A stretch of DNA of 64,000 nt, taken from assembly GCF_900100715.1 (NCBI RefSeq), contig NZ_FNCA01000012.1, positions 16,779 to 80,778 of the forward strand. Reading direction: 5' to 3'. Origin of the DNA: Methanolobus vulcani (lineage in GTDB: Archaea; Halobacteriota; Methanosarcinia; Methanosarcinales; Methanosarcinaceae). Both the position numbers and the translations under genes were made by a program. The notes under the pieces were generated by a model that worked only from the letters and a program-made list of their open reading frames with translations, was not told the DNA's origin and searched no databases. This document shows, piece by piece, positions 26,704 to 35,752 of the stretch. Position 1 is the stretch's first letter; each line of letters opens with the position of its first letter.

Positions 26704-29700
26704 ATGAAATCAGGATTGTATGAACATATTGTTAATGAGTTCCTTTCTAAAAACTTGTTCGACATTGATGAGAAGCACAAACATTTATCTCGGCTAAATG
26801 ATGCTGATAGTAACGATTACTTATCACAATATCTATATCGGGTTCTTTCTCACGCTTTATCCGAGATTAAAGGCGATAAGGAAGGAAAATCAAAGATCGA
26901 TAAACAGATAGAACTATGCAATGAAATAGTAGATACTTTAAACAGGTATGGTATCGAAACTCGAGGTTTAGATGTTTCTGAAACTGCTGAAAAACTCATG
27001 GCAGTTTTTGATGAAAATCTTAGTGTTGACTTTTCACGTCCCGATACTCCTCTTTCTTTAGGTGCATTACTCACAGGTACAAGACAGGATCCTTCGTTAG
27101 TTTCTCAACTTAAAAAAGAGATTTTGTCATCTAACAGAGTAGACATTCTATGTTCATTCATAAAATGGAGTGGTATAAGAATTCTACAAGAAGAACTAAA
27201 AGAGTTCACTTCAAGAAAAGGAAGTGAATTAAGAGTTATAACAACCAGTTACATGGGTGCTACTGATTCAAAAGCAATTGAATTTCTAGAAAGTTTGCCA
27301 AATACAACTTTAAAAGTCAGTTATGACACTAGAAGAACAAGGTTGCATGCAAAAGCCTATCTATTTGAAAGGCAAACTGGTTTTTCTTCTGCATATATTG
27401 GTTCTTCTAACATCTCTAATGCAGCACTTACAGATGGATTAGAATGGAACATCAAAATTAGTCAGTATGAACAACCGTTTCAATGGGCTAAAATTAAAGC
27501 TACTTTTGATACTTATTGGAACGATAGAGAATTTGAGACTTATAAGAAAGATGACAAGTCTAGATTGATACAGGCGTTACAAACAGAAAAATACGATAAT
27601 AATACTGAATTTGTGATGCCTAATTTTGATTTAACGCCATATCCATTCCAAAAAGAAATACTCGAATCAATATGGACAGAACGTCAACTACATAGAAACA
27701 AACACTTAATTGTAGCTGCAACAGGCACTGGAAAAACTATGATTGCAGCTTTTGATTTCAAGAAATTCAGACAGGAGTTTTTTGAAACTTACAGAAGAGA
27801 ACCACGTTTGTTATTTATAGCACATAGAGAAGAGATATTAAAGCAATCTCTGTACACTTTTAGAATGATTCTAAGAGATCACAATTTTGGGGATATGATG
27901 GTTGGTGGAAACGTTCCATCAACTACGGAACAAATATTTGCATCAATTCAAACATACAATTCTAAGGAAATTCATGATCTTTTAGATTCTGAATATTTCG
28001 ATTATATTATAATAGATGAGTTTCATCACGCAGCAGCGCAAAGTTATAAATCCCTTTTAGATCATGTAAATCCTAGTTGCTTGTTAGGTTTAACAGCAAC
28101 TCCAGAACGTGCTGACGGTTTAGATGTCAAGATGTTTTTCGATAATCACATAACTGCAGAAATTCGTTTACCAGATGCAATAGACCGAAAGTTGTTGTGT
28201 CCATTTCAATATTTTGGTGTTACTGATAGTGTTGATTATTCTACTTTAAAGTGGCAACGTGGCGGTTATGTTCAAGGTGAACTCAGCGATCTTTACACAA
28301 CAGATGAAAACCGTGCAAAACTAATTTGTGAGAAAACCATTAACACGGTTTTGGATATCAGAGATGTTAAAGGTCTAGGTTTCTGTGTTTCAAAAGCACA
28401 CGCTGAATACATGTCTGAGATATTCAATAAAAATGGTATTCCAAGTGAGTATCTGACTTCAGGTTCTAGCAAAGATGTAAGAGGTTCTGTTCAGAAAAGG
28501 TTATTGAATAAAGAGATTAACTTCATTTTTGTTGTTGATTTGTATAATGAAGGAGTTGATATTCCTGAAATCGACACAGTTCTGTTTTTACGTCCAACTG
28601 AAAGTTTAACAATATTCTTACAACAATTAGGGCGTGGACTTAGATTAAGTGATGACAAAGACTGCTTAACGGTATTGGATTTTGTAGGGCAAGCAAACAA
28701 AAACTATAGATTTGATTTGAAGTTTAAAGCATTGATCGAAAATATAGGTCAAGATATCGCTTTAGAAATAGAGCAAGGATTCCCGCATTTGCCTGCTGGT
28801 TGCAGCATAGAACTAGAACGAAAATCTAGGGAATACATATTAGATAACATTAGTCAGGTTCTCAATCTCAGGCGGCAAACTATTGTGAATAGAATTTCTA
28901 GCTTTGTTGCTGATACAGGAATGGAATTGTCTTTTGAGAATTTCAAAAATTACTATGATTTAGACTTCGATGATATCTACAAAAAGATGTGCTGGTCAAG
29001 AGCACTAGCAGAAGCTGAAATAATTGATGATTTCAATGAACCTGATGAAAAACAATTAACTAGCGGTCTAAGAAGAATTCAACATATAGATGACAGTAGT
29101 TACATTGATTGTGTTCTCAGGCATTTAACTGGCAAAAATATAGATGAAGAAACTCTCTCTGAAAAAGAAAGATACTATTTGACAATGTTTGTTCTAACGG
29201 TCTGGAACAAGGAAAAGTTTGCTTCATTAAATGATGCTTTTTCTAAATTGCTAGATAATCCTGTAATTTATGATGAAATAATCATGCTTTTAGAATACAA
29301 AATAAGCATCATAAAAACTATTTCTTCTGAGGCAATATTGCCATACGTTTCATCTCTAAGTTTGCATTGCAAATACACGCAAGCAGAAGCACTTGCTGGA
29401 TTTGGATATTTTGATTTGCAAAATAACCATACTATACAGACTGGTGTATTATACATCAAAGACAAAAAGACAGATGTGTTTTTCATTACGTTAAATAAGA
29501 ATGAAAAGGACTATTCTCCAACTACGATGTACAATGACTACGCAATAAATGAAAATCTCTTCCATTGGCAAAGTCAAGCATCAACCAGGGTTGATTCAAA
29601 AACGGGACAGAGATATATCAATCATAAAGATATTGGTCAAACAATTCTTCTTTTTGTGAGAGTAAATAAAAGTATCAATTCTTTAGCTCAACCTTATTAC

Positions 29701-29823
29701 TTCTTGGGACCTGTGGAATATGTAAGTCATGAAGATGAAAAGCCAATCAACTTCGTATGGAATCTAAAATACCCTATGCCTGCTCATTTATTAAGAGAAA
29801 CTGCAAGGCTCATAGTAGGATGA
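26704..29823 (+). CDS. PLD-nuclease / SF2 helicase / DUF3427 protein
   Basis: 1039 residues. The N-terminal part leads to a phospholipase-D-type nuclease domain with one HxK motif (HAKAYLF, about 214-220, then AYIGSSNISNAALTDGLEW). An SF2 helicase follows: motif I AATGTGKT at about 337, motif II DEFH at about 437, LLGLTATPER, and motif VI QQLGRGLRL. The C-terminus (about 880-1039) resembles DUF3427. ATG 26704 (MKSGLYEHIVNEFL) fits the family start. The gene is visibly richer in A/T and in TTA, AGA and AAA codons than its neighbours, which suggests transfer. Such proteins cluster with restriction and defence genes; a defence role is inferred. Confidence 0.85.
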   Translation: MKSGLYEHIVNEFLSKNLFDIDEKHKHLSRLNDADSNDYLSQYLYRVLSHALSEIKGDKEGKSKIDKQIELCNEIVDTLNRYGIETRGLDVSETAEKLMAVFDENLSVDFSRPDTPLSLGALLTGTRQDPSLVSQLKKEILSSNRVDILCSFIKWSGIRILQEELKEFTSRKGSELRVITTSYMGATDSKAIEFLESLPNTTLKVSYDTRRTRLHAKAYLFERQTGFSSAYIGSSNISNAALTDGLEWNIKISQYEQPFQWAKIKATFDTYWNDREFETYKKDDKSRLIQALQTEKYDNNTEFVMPNFDLTPYPFQKEILESIWTERQLHRNKHLIVAATGTGKTMIAAFDFKKFRQEFFETYRREPRLLFIAHREEILKQSLYTFRMILRDHNFGDMMVGGNVPSTTEQIFASIQTYNSKEIHDLLDSEYFDYIIIDEFHHAAAQSYKSLLDHVNPSCLLGLTATPERADGLDVKMFFDNHITAEIRLPDAIDRKLLCPFQYFGVTDSVDYSTLKWQRGGYVQGELSDLYTTDENRAKLICEKTINTVLDIRDVKGLGFCVSKAHAEYMSEIFNKNGIPSEYLTSGSSKDVRGSVQKRLLNKEINFIFVVDLYNEGVDIPEIDTVLFLRPTESLTIFLQQLGRGLRLSDDKDCLTVLDFVGQANKNYRFDLKFKALIENIGQDIALEIEQGFPHLPAGCSIELERKSREYILDNISQVLNLRRQTIVNRISSFVADTGMELSFENFKNYYDLDFDDIYKKMCWSRALAEAEIIDDFNEPDEKQLTSGLRRIQHIDDSSYIDCVLRHLTGKNIDEETLSEKERYYLTMFVLTVWNKEKFASLNDAFSKLLDNPVIYDEIIMLLEYKISIIKTISSEAILPYVSSLSLHCKYTQAEALAGFGYFDLQNNHTIQTGVLYIKDKKTDVFFITLNKNEKDYSPTTMYNDYAINENLFHWQSQASTRVDSKTGQRYINHKDIGQTILLFVRVNKSINSLAQPYYFLGPVEYVSHEDEKPINFVWNLKYPMPAHLLRETARLIVG

Positions 29824-29902
29824 TATTCTTTATTTCTCTATAGAAAGCTTATTTATCCCCACAAAACCAACCTCTTATTAACCACTCCAAAAGAGCACAA
29901 CC

Positions 29903-30460
29903 ATGTCTCACGACAAAACCCGCGTATGCCCTGTAGAACGCTCCGGCAGCCTCGATAACAGGATTCGCAGATGGCTGCAAAACCCGCAGAAGATACTTGG
30001 TCCCTATATCATGGAAGGGATGGAAGTACTGGAAATTGGCTGCGGTCCCGGATTCTTCACCATGGATATGGGTAGGATGGTCAGGAAAAGCGGGCGTGTG
30101 GTGGCAGTTGATCTTCAGGAAGGCATGCTTCAGAAGGTAAAAGAGAAGATCAGGCTGTCCGGGGAAGAGCTGAATATAGAGCTTCACAAATGTGAGAGTG
30201 ACAGAATAGGAGTATCCGGGGAGTTTGACTTTGTTTTTCTTTTCTACGTTGTCCACGAACTGCCGGATCAGGAGAGTTTCTTCAGGGAACTCTCCTCGCT
30301 GCTTAAGAATGATGGCAGGATTCTCATAGTTGAGCCGCCGATGCACGTTTCAAAACAGGCGTTCAATGAGATGCTCGAAATAGCTGGTAAAGCCGGGTTT
30401 GTGGTTGTGGACAGGCCGAAGATGTTTCCTAATAAAGTCGTGTTGTTGGGGAAGAATTAG
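29903..30460 (+). CDS. class I SAM-dependent methyltransferase
   Basis: 185 residues. SAM-binding motif I is VLEIGCGPGFFTMDMG, with the acidic residue of motif II in VVAVDLQEGML; FVFLFYVVHELPDQ and GRILIVEPP follow. The substrate cannot be told. It resembles small archaeal methyltransferases of the UbiE-like group. Codon use is that of the host again, unlike the helicase gene upstream. Confidence 0.8.
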   Translation: MSHDKTRVCPVERSGSLDNRIRRWLQNPQKILGPYIMEGMEVLEIGCGPGFFTMDMGRMVRKSGRVVAVDLQEGMLQKVKEKIRLSGEELNIELHKCESDRIGVSGEFDFVFLFYVVHELPDQESFFRELSSLLKNDGRILIVEPPMHVSKQAFNEMLEIAGKAGFVVVDRPKMFPNKVVLLGKN

Positions 30461-30481
30461 AACTGAGTTATTTATACAGGT

Positions 30482-30640
30482 TCATACGTCTGCGACCCCA
30501 CACACTAGTTCAATAGCCTCTTTTATATTTTCAAGGGCTTCCTCTTTCGTATTGCCTTCACTAATTGCGGCAGGAAGTTCCAGACAACGAGCAGTGTATC
30601 CACCTTCTTCTGCTGTTTCAAGAACGATTGTGTATTCCAT
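30482..30640 (-). CDS. HicB-like small protein (orphan antitoxin)
   Basis: 52 residues, MEYTIVLETAEEGGYTARCL then PAAISEGNTKEEALENIKEA, the typical partial RNase-H fold of HicB antitoxins, but without the C-terminal DNA-binding domain. No HicA toxin gene lies on either side. A TATATAC stretch near 30660 is about 25 nt before the ATG, so a leaderless mRNA is possible. It is convergent with the methyltransferase gene, with stops 21 bp apart. Confidence 0.7.
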   Translation of the reverse strand: MEYTIVLETAEEGGYTARCLELPAAISEGNTKEEALENIKEAIELVCGVADV

Positions 30641-30773
30641 ACCAATTCATCTATAATGCGTATATATTTGATTTTTCCGGGGATTAGTACAATTCATTAT
30701 TTGATAGTAAACTTATACGCAGGTGACCACAATATCACATGTAAAATGTAGTCACCCACAGTTCTCACATCAT

Positions 30774-32354
30774 TCATCCCTGCTCGCCCGTCACAATATC
30801 GTTATCTGCAGTTCCGATCTCATACGGCTGGTCGAATGATATCCCTATGATCACCCAGTATGCTTCGCTTTTTTGCAACTGGAAATATACCGGAATGACC
30901 TTCGGCTCATTCTCATTACCCATGATGTTAAAGGTGACTGCAGTACAGTTGCTTTCAATTACCGCAATGTCATTCTCAACATCTGTTGATACGATGTTGA
31001 ACTCTTTGATGCCGCCTGCTTCTATTCCATTGTTGTTAACCAACATCTGAATGCTTGCAGGTACAAGGAAGTCCTGTCCCTCGCATAGTTTGAAAGCGGT
31101 GGTGAAATCACTTTCATTCACTGCATTAAAGAAAATTATAACAACATTCTCAGCAGAGGCGGATGAAGAAGAAGCATATTCTCCACCTATCTTCTCCCTT
31201 ATTAAGGGACTTTGTACCAGGTAGAGGGCACTTATCAAAAGAATAACAATAATCAGTGCCTGTTGCATCAATTTTTTCTTTGATCTTTCAGGCTTTTTCA
31301 CAGTTTTCTTTTCTTTTATTGTAGGAGTAATACTGCGAAGGGATCTTATCTCTCTTTCTGAAGTAAAAAGTTCCCGGGGATACGAAACAGTTTCATCAGT
31401 ATCCCGGCTTCTTTTCATTTTAGGCTTGCTTTTTACATCTTTTAAATAAGAGTCATACATTCTGGCAACATCAGCATCTTCAGGCTTCCGATAGTTTTGC
31501 TTCTCCCCGTGGTGAAGGTTTACACTGGATTTCTGCATTACAGGATTCTGGATATTTACAGGAGAACCGCTGTTAACGGCTGCTAACTTATTTCTATTTC
31601 TCGGAACCACAGTATCTATTATACTGGTTACCAGTTCATTTTTGATGAAACCGATATCTTTTGCAGAATTGATTTTACTATCCAGGTGTCTGAGCTCTGA
31701 TACTATCTCACTGAGAAAGCCTTCTATTCCTATTTTCTTATCAGAAGCTGCCCTGAACATCGCCTGAGTAAGTCCATCATTCTCTTTTAACAAAGCTGTC
31801 AGTAAATAATAGGTATTATCATCAGATCTACCCGAGAGATGGATCACTTTAGCTTCTTCAATGATGTATCCGTCCACAGTATTGAGATTTCTTGCACAGA
31901 CCCGCATCAAAAATGATAGTAGCTGCTGTGCGTTGATCCCTTCATAATTCATGCCGATGTCAGCAGAATAGTAGGTAGTCGATAGTTGAAAAAATTCATT
32001 TTTTGTGATTGCTTTTGGATGCAGGAAAGGACAGATACAATGAACCTTCTTTGCCTGCATGGCAGCCATGTGCTTTTCCCGATTTGCATCACGGTATATT
32101 ATACTTGCTTCGACAATCTCATTATGAACGCATGTTGCAGGCTTCAATGTGAATTTAGCAGTCCGGGCAATGGTTGGCTGAATTTCTCCCAGTTTCAGGA
32201 CTCTGTCTTCCTGTAACTCGAAGATCGATTCATTACAATCAAGGATAACCTGCACGTCAGAAATAGCAGTATCTGTATTATTGGTGATTCTGATCCCGAA
32301 TTCGATGTTGTTGTCGGAGAGGATCTTATAACCACGTTTTATGTCAACATCCAT
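30774..32354 (-). CDS. single-pass membrane protein, unknown
   Basis: 526 residues. Residues 1-105 form a beta-sandwich (IRITNNTDTAISDVQVILDC) like domains that bind or present ligands. A middle cytoplasmic region (about 120-240) is mainly helical, and a basic, Ser-rich linker leads to one membrane helix (about 366-385, LMQQALIIVILLISALYLVQ). A C-terminal domain (about 400-515, VVIIFFNAVNESDFTTAFKL) resembles the NTF2-like/DUF4878 fold, outside the cell. The plan suggests a sensor or scaffold spanning the membrane. Family known to me only in outline. Confidence 0.5.
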   Translation of the reverse strand: MDVDIKRGYKILSDNNIEFGIRITNNTDTAISDVQVILDCNESIFELQEDRVLKLGEIQPTIARTAKFTLKPATCVHNEIVEASIIYRDANREKHMAAMQAKKVHCICPFLHPKAITKNEFFQLSTTYYSADIGMNYEGINAQQLLSFLMRVCARNLNTVDGYIIEEAKVIHLSGRSDDNTYYLLTALLKENDGLTQAMFRAASDKKIGIEGFLSEIVSELRHLDSKINSAKDIGFIKNELVTSIIDTVVPRNRNKLAAVNSGSPVNIQNPVMQKSSVNLHHGEKQNYRKPEDADVARMYDSYLKDVKSKPKMKRSRDTDETVSYPRELFTSEREIRSLRSITPTIKEKKTVKKPERSKKKLMQQALIIVILLISALYLVQSPLIREKIGGEYASSSSASAENVVIIFFNAVNESDFTTAFKLCEGQDFLVPASIQMLVNNNGIEAGGIKEFNIVSTDVENDIAVIESNCTAVTFNIMGNENEPKVIPVYFQLQKSEAYWVIIGISFDQPYEIGTADNDIVTGEQG

Positions 32355-32483
32355 TCTAGTTAAAAATTAATTATTTTTGCATATAAATAGCTTTTGAACT
32401 CAACAATGTTCATTTATTGTTTTCATTCCTGTAAAAATAAAAAATCAAGAAAAAAAAGAAAAAGATTGATGTTGACAGTGTCA

Positions 32484-34325
32484 TCAGATCTCTTTTACCC
32501 AGAGGACCTCTCCTTCCTGTAAAGCATACATAATATCATGTGCGACCTCCGAATCAGACCGGACCTTGATATCTCCATGCCTGCCAACGGTTGCCGAAAA
32601 AAGGAATCCTTCTCCTGCGTAGACTTCAACATCTCTTGTTGCAGCCTCCGGGACATTGAGTATAACATGCTTTCTACTACGCTCGATGATAGGGTGATGT
32701 TCCTTCTTCTCTCGAGGTCTGCGTTCCTCTCCATCTTCGAATTTACGCACATCAATATGGATTCCCAGTGACCTTTCAATTTCATCTATGGTCTTTCCAC
32801 CTTTACCAATAACTCTTGGCAGATCCTTGTCTCTTACACGCACAAAGGCACGGTTGTCTGAGACCATTTCCACTTCGATTGGACCACTGGCGTAATTGCT
32901 GATGTAATCCTGGACTTCTCCTTCAGCCAGTTTCCATGAGGGACTTCTTTGCTTCTCGCTACCTAACGGCATAACTACAACCTGCTCGCCGTAGGTGTAT
33001 ATCTCAAACTCACTCTTTCCTGTCTCAAGGTCAGAAACAAGAATTACAGGTCTTGCAAGGTCTTGTTCCATCATTCCGGCAGGAACCTTCACAGTGAACT
33101 CAAGCACCTGTACTTTTGCGATCTCTCCCTTGTCGATGAAAATAACCGTGTCGACAACCTGAGGGATAACACCAAGTTCCACCCTGCCGATAAGTCTCTG
33201 GATAGCGTCTACTGCGCGGTTTGCATGGACTACTCCCATCATACCTACGCCTGCAAGTCTCATGTCTGCAAATGTCTCGAAGTCTTTGGTCTTGCGTACC
33301 TCATCATATATGGTATAATCAGGACGCACAAGCAGCAGTACATCTGCGGTGTTCTCCAGACTTCCGTCAAGAGGTGCGTATTGAGTAATATCATCCGGAA
33401 CCTGCAGGTCACGTGGTGATTCCATGGTCTTGACCACAAATCCCCTGTCTTTCAGGTAGATTGCAACTCCTGCTGCAAAAGTGGACTTACCTGCACCAGG
33501 TGGCCCGGCTATGAGTATTCCTCTCTGGGTTCTTATCCTTTCCTTGAGTACGTCGCTCAGGCGATATTCTTCAAGTGATACCGATGCAACCGGTCTTACA
33601 ATTGTTATTTCAACATCATCAGAAAAAGGTGGTGTGGAAATAGCTATTCTCATGTTCCTTATCTGAAGTACCGTTGCACCGCTGAATGACATTTCTGTGA
33701 ATGATTCAATGTCAGAGCGTGCCCTGTCAAGCAATTCCCTAGATATCATTTTCAGTTCCTGATATGTGCATGGATCATCCCTGATCTTCATGTACTGCAC
33801 ATTTCCTATGGAACCTCTTTTTGCCATGGGGGATACTTTGTGTTTCAGGTGTACCGACATTGTGTCAGGTGTGAAGAACTCATCAATAAGAAGTGGTCCG
33901 AATTCTCCCATCGGTGGTTTAACAAATTCAACATCAAGTCCTTTTGCTTTTGCAACAAGTGATTGGACCTTGTCCCCTGTGACAAATTTAGCATTAAGTT
34001 CAACTGCTGTCTCTCTGATAAGGGCATCTATCTCTCCGCCCTTTGCAAGTTTAACCTGGTCAGAATTAGGTCTGATGCCTGTGAAAAATAATCTGATGTC
34101 GCCGCTTTCAGCGAATTTCTGGAGTTCCTGCACCTCTTCAAGGCCTTTGTATCCAATCTCAAGCCCACGGTTTGCCTGGGCTTCCAGCTCAGCCATAACG
34201 GCTTCAGGCACATAGATGTCTACATCCCTGAGTCCATGATCACGTATCCTTCCGGAAAGGATACCGTCTATGACCGCACTGGTATCAGGAACTATTATTT
34301 GTCTGTTCTGTGAACTCTCTTCCAT
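32484..34325 (-). CDS. PIN-domain ATPase with KH domain (PINA-type)
   Basis: 613 residues. PIN domain first (VPDTSAVIDGILSGRIRDHG, acids at 10-20 and about 100), then a PilT/VirB11-like ATPase with Walker A GPPGAGKST (near 280) and DEVRKTKDFETFADMRLAG, then a KH domain (DLPRVIGKGGKTIDEIERSL, about 518-540) and a C-terminal beta domain. This archaeal family includes PINA, a Holliday-junction branch-migration ATPase of Sulfolobus; an RNA role is also possible given the KH domain. An A/T-rich promoter precedes it. Confidence 0.85.
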   Translation of the reverse strand: MEESSQNRQIIVPDTSAVIDGILSGRIRDHGLRDVDIYVPEAVMAELEAQANRGLEIGYKGLEEVQELQKFAESGDIRLFFTGIRPNSDQVKLAKGGEIDALIRETAVELNAKFVTGDKVQSLVAKAKGLDVEFVKPPMGEFGPLLIDEFFTPDTMSVHLKHKVSPMAKRGSIGNVQYMKIRDDPCTYQELKMISRELLDRARSDIESFTEMSFSGATVLQIRNMRIAISTPPFSDDVEITIVRPVASVSLEEYRLSDVLKERIRTQRGILIAGPPGAGKSTFAAGVAIYLKDRGFVVKTMESPRDLQVPDDITQYAPLDGSLENTADVLLLVRPDYTIYDEVRKTKDFETFADMRLAGVGMMGVVHANRAVDAIQRLIGRVELGVIPQVVDTVIFIDKGEIAKVQVLEFTVKVPAGMMEQDLARPVILVSDLETGKSEFEIYTYGEQVVVMPLGSEKQRSPSWKLAEGEVQDYISNYASGPIEVEMVSDNRAFVRVRDKDLPRVIGKGGKTIDEIERSLGIHIDVRKFEDGEERRPREKKEHHPIIERSRKHVILNVPEAATRDVEVYAGEGFLFSATVGRHGDIKVRSDSEVAHDIMYALQEGEVLWVKEI

Positions 34326-34432
34326 AATTACGAATAAGCTGCTGATTCTATAATATTATATTGCCATCCTGTCCCAGGCAACGCAAAAACAGTGACTGCT
34401 GTTTGTGTTAGCAGTCAATTATGCATATGTTC

Positions 34433-34795
34433 TCAGTAAACATCTTCCGGGTCGAAAACTTTCTCGCCGACTTCGTTTCCATCGATTGTCCTGTAGAAAC
34501 ATGATCTGAATCCAGTGTGACATGCTCCTCCTGTCTGCTCGACCAGCATAAGTACAGCGTCCAAGTCACAGTCGATACGAATCTCTATGATTTTCTGGGT
34601 ATGACCTGAACTTTCTCCTTTTTTCCAGAGACTTTGCCTGCTGCGGCTCCAGTAATGGGCGATCCCAGTTTCAATTGTTCTCTCAAGTGCTTCCCTGTTC
34701 ATGAAAGCGCACATGAGCACTTCTTTAGTATTACTGTCCTGTGCGATGGCCTGGATGAGACCATTGTCATATTTCAGATCATCGAGATTTATCAT
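34433..34795 (-). CDS. hisI: phosphoribosyl-AMP cyclohydrolase
   Basis: 120 residues. Third step of histidine synthesis. Metal-binding Cys residues appear in [11 protein letters not shown] and [25 protein letters not shown] and [14 protein letters not shown] are family motifs. ATG 34795 ([12 protein letters not shown]) is preferred; an in-frame GTG 9 bp upstream is possible. No other his gene is next to it. Confidence 0.93.
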   Translation of the reverse strand: MINLDDLKYDNGLIQAIAQDSNTKEVLMCAFMNREALERTIETGIAHYWSRSRQSLWKKGESSGHTQKIIEIRIDCDLDAVLMLVEQTGGACHTGFRSCFYRTIDGNEVGEKVFDPEDVY

Positions 34796-34899
34796 GTGCA
34801 CCACTAATTGCTATATACTATAAAATACTATTATCTATCTGTATTAATATAATTCCTGATAAATTAAATCTAAATATTTTTATTAGCAGGGGTCAAACA

Positions 34900-35664
34900 A
34901 TGGATTACAGTTTTGATGGTACAGGTGGATTCAGAATCCCTACGGGTATAGGCGGACTTGATGTACAGCTTGGAGGAGGAGTTCCTCCGGGAACAACTAT
35001 TCTAATTCTTGCAGAACCGGGGGCAAACTCCGACATGTTTGCCCAGCAGTTTGTTTATGGTGGTCTTCTGAACAATGAAGATGTCTTCTATTTCACCTCA
35101 GAGCACCCGGCCCAGGAAATAGTTCATGAGATGGAGGACATGAAATGGGATGTAGAAAAATTTGTGGAGGATGGTCAGCTCCAGTTTGTGGATGCGTATC
35201 TTCCAAGATTCTACAGCGTTCTTCCTAAAGAGTTCACCAACGATCTCTCAGCCAAGGATTTTCTCAAAAAAGGAATTGATTCAATGGGTTTGCTTAAGGC
35301 AACAGTGAAACAGCCAAGAACTCAAAAATACCGTGGTGTTATTGATTCAATATCATATTTTCTGCGTGCTTACAACCTTAACAGTGTGGTAGAAGCTATT
35401 GAAATGATCTCTTCTATTGGAAAGGCAACAGGGGCTATCCAACTTATACTAATGACAAGCGGGATGCATGATTCCATCACGGAGAACACGTTGCGTCATA
35501 TTTGTGACGGTGTTATCGAATTCAGGATCAAGGAACGTGGAAGTGAGATCGAAAGGAATATCATGATACGCAAGATGCGTGGAATGCTTGTTCCTAACAG
35601 AACGATATCTTATATGGTTACTCATAAAGGAATTGAACTTGAAACGACTACCCGTGTCCTCTGA
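34900..35664 (+). CDS. KaiC-like protein with a degenerate P-loop
   Basis: 254 residues with the KaiC/RecA-superfamily layout: RIPTGIGGLDVQLGGGVPPG at the start, YFTSEHPAQEIVHEM where KaiC has its glutamates, and a C-terminal RKMRGMLVPNRTISYMVTHK. The Walker A position reads AEPGANSDMF (about 38-47), lacking the GKT/S, so ATP binding is probably lost or altered. This fits archaeal HTR-like/pseudo-ATPase relatives. It precedes a protein of unknown function on the same strand. Confidence 0.65.
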   Translation: MDYSFDGTGGFRIPTGIGGLDVQLGGGVPPGTTILILAEPGANSDMFAQQFVYGGLLNNEDVFYFTSEHPAQEIVHEMEDMKWDVEKFVEDGQLQFVDAYLPRFYSVLPKEFTNDLSAKDFLKKGIDSMGLLKATVKQPRTQKYRGVIDSISYFLRAYNLNSVVEAIEMISSIGKATGAIQLILMTSGMHDSITENTLRHICDGVIEFRIKERGSEIERNIMIRKMRGMLVPNRTISYMVTHKGIELETTTRVL

Positions 35665-35665
35665 T

Positions 35666-35684
35666 ACCCACCTTTTTCAGGGTG
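35666..35684 (+). terminator. short hairpin with T tract after the KaiC-like gene
   Basis: CACC at 35669-35672 can pair with GGTG at 35681-35684, followed by TTTTTACCTTTACTTTTTT. Weak stem, good T-rich tail. Confidence 0.35.
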
Positions 35685-35752
35685 TTTTTACCTTTACTTT
35701 TTTATTCACAGAAAGCTATTTTAGTTAATCGGCAAAATGGATAATGATCATA

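Noticed and set aside
30774..34325. Operon of the membrane protein with the PIN-ATPase
   Set aside because: The gap is about 130 bp and T rich, with an own promoter-like region, so separate transcripts are more likely.
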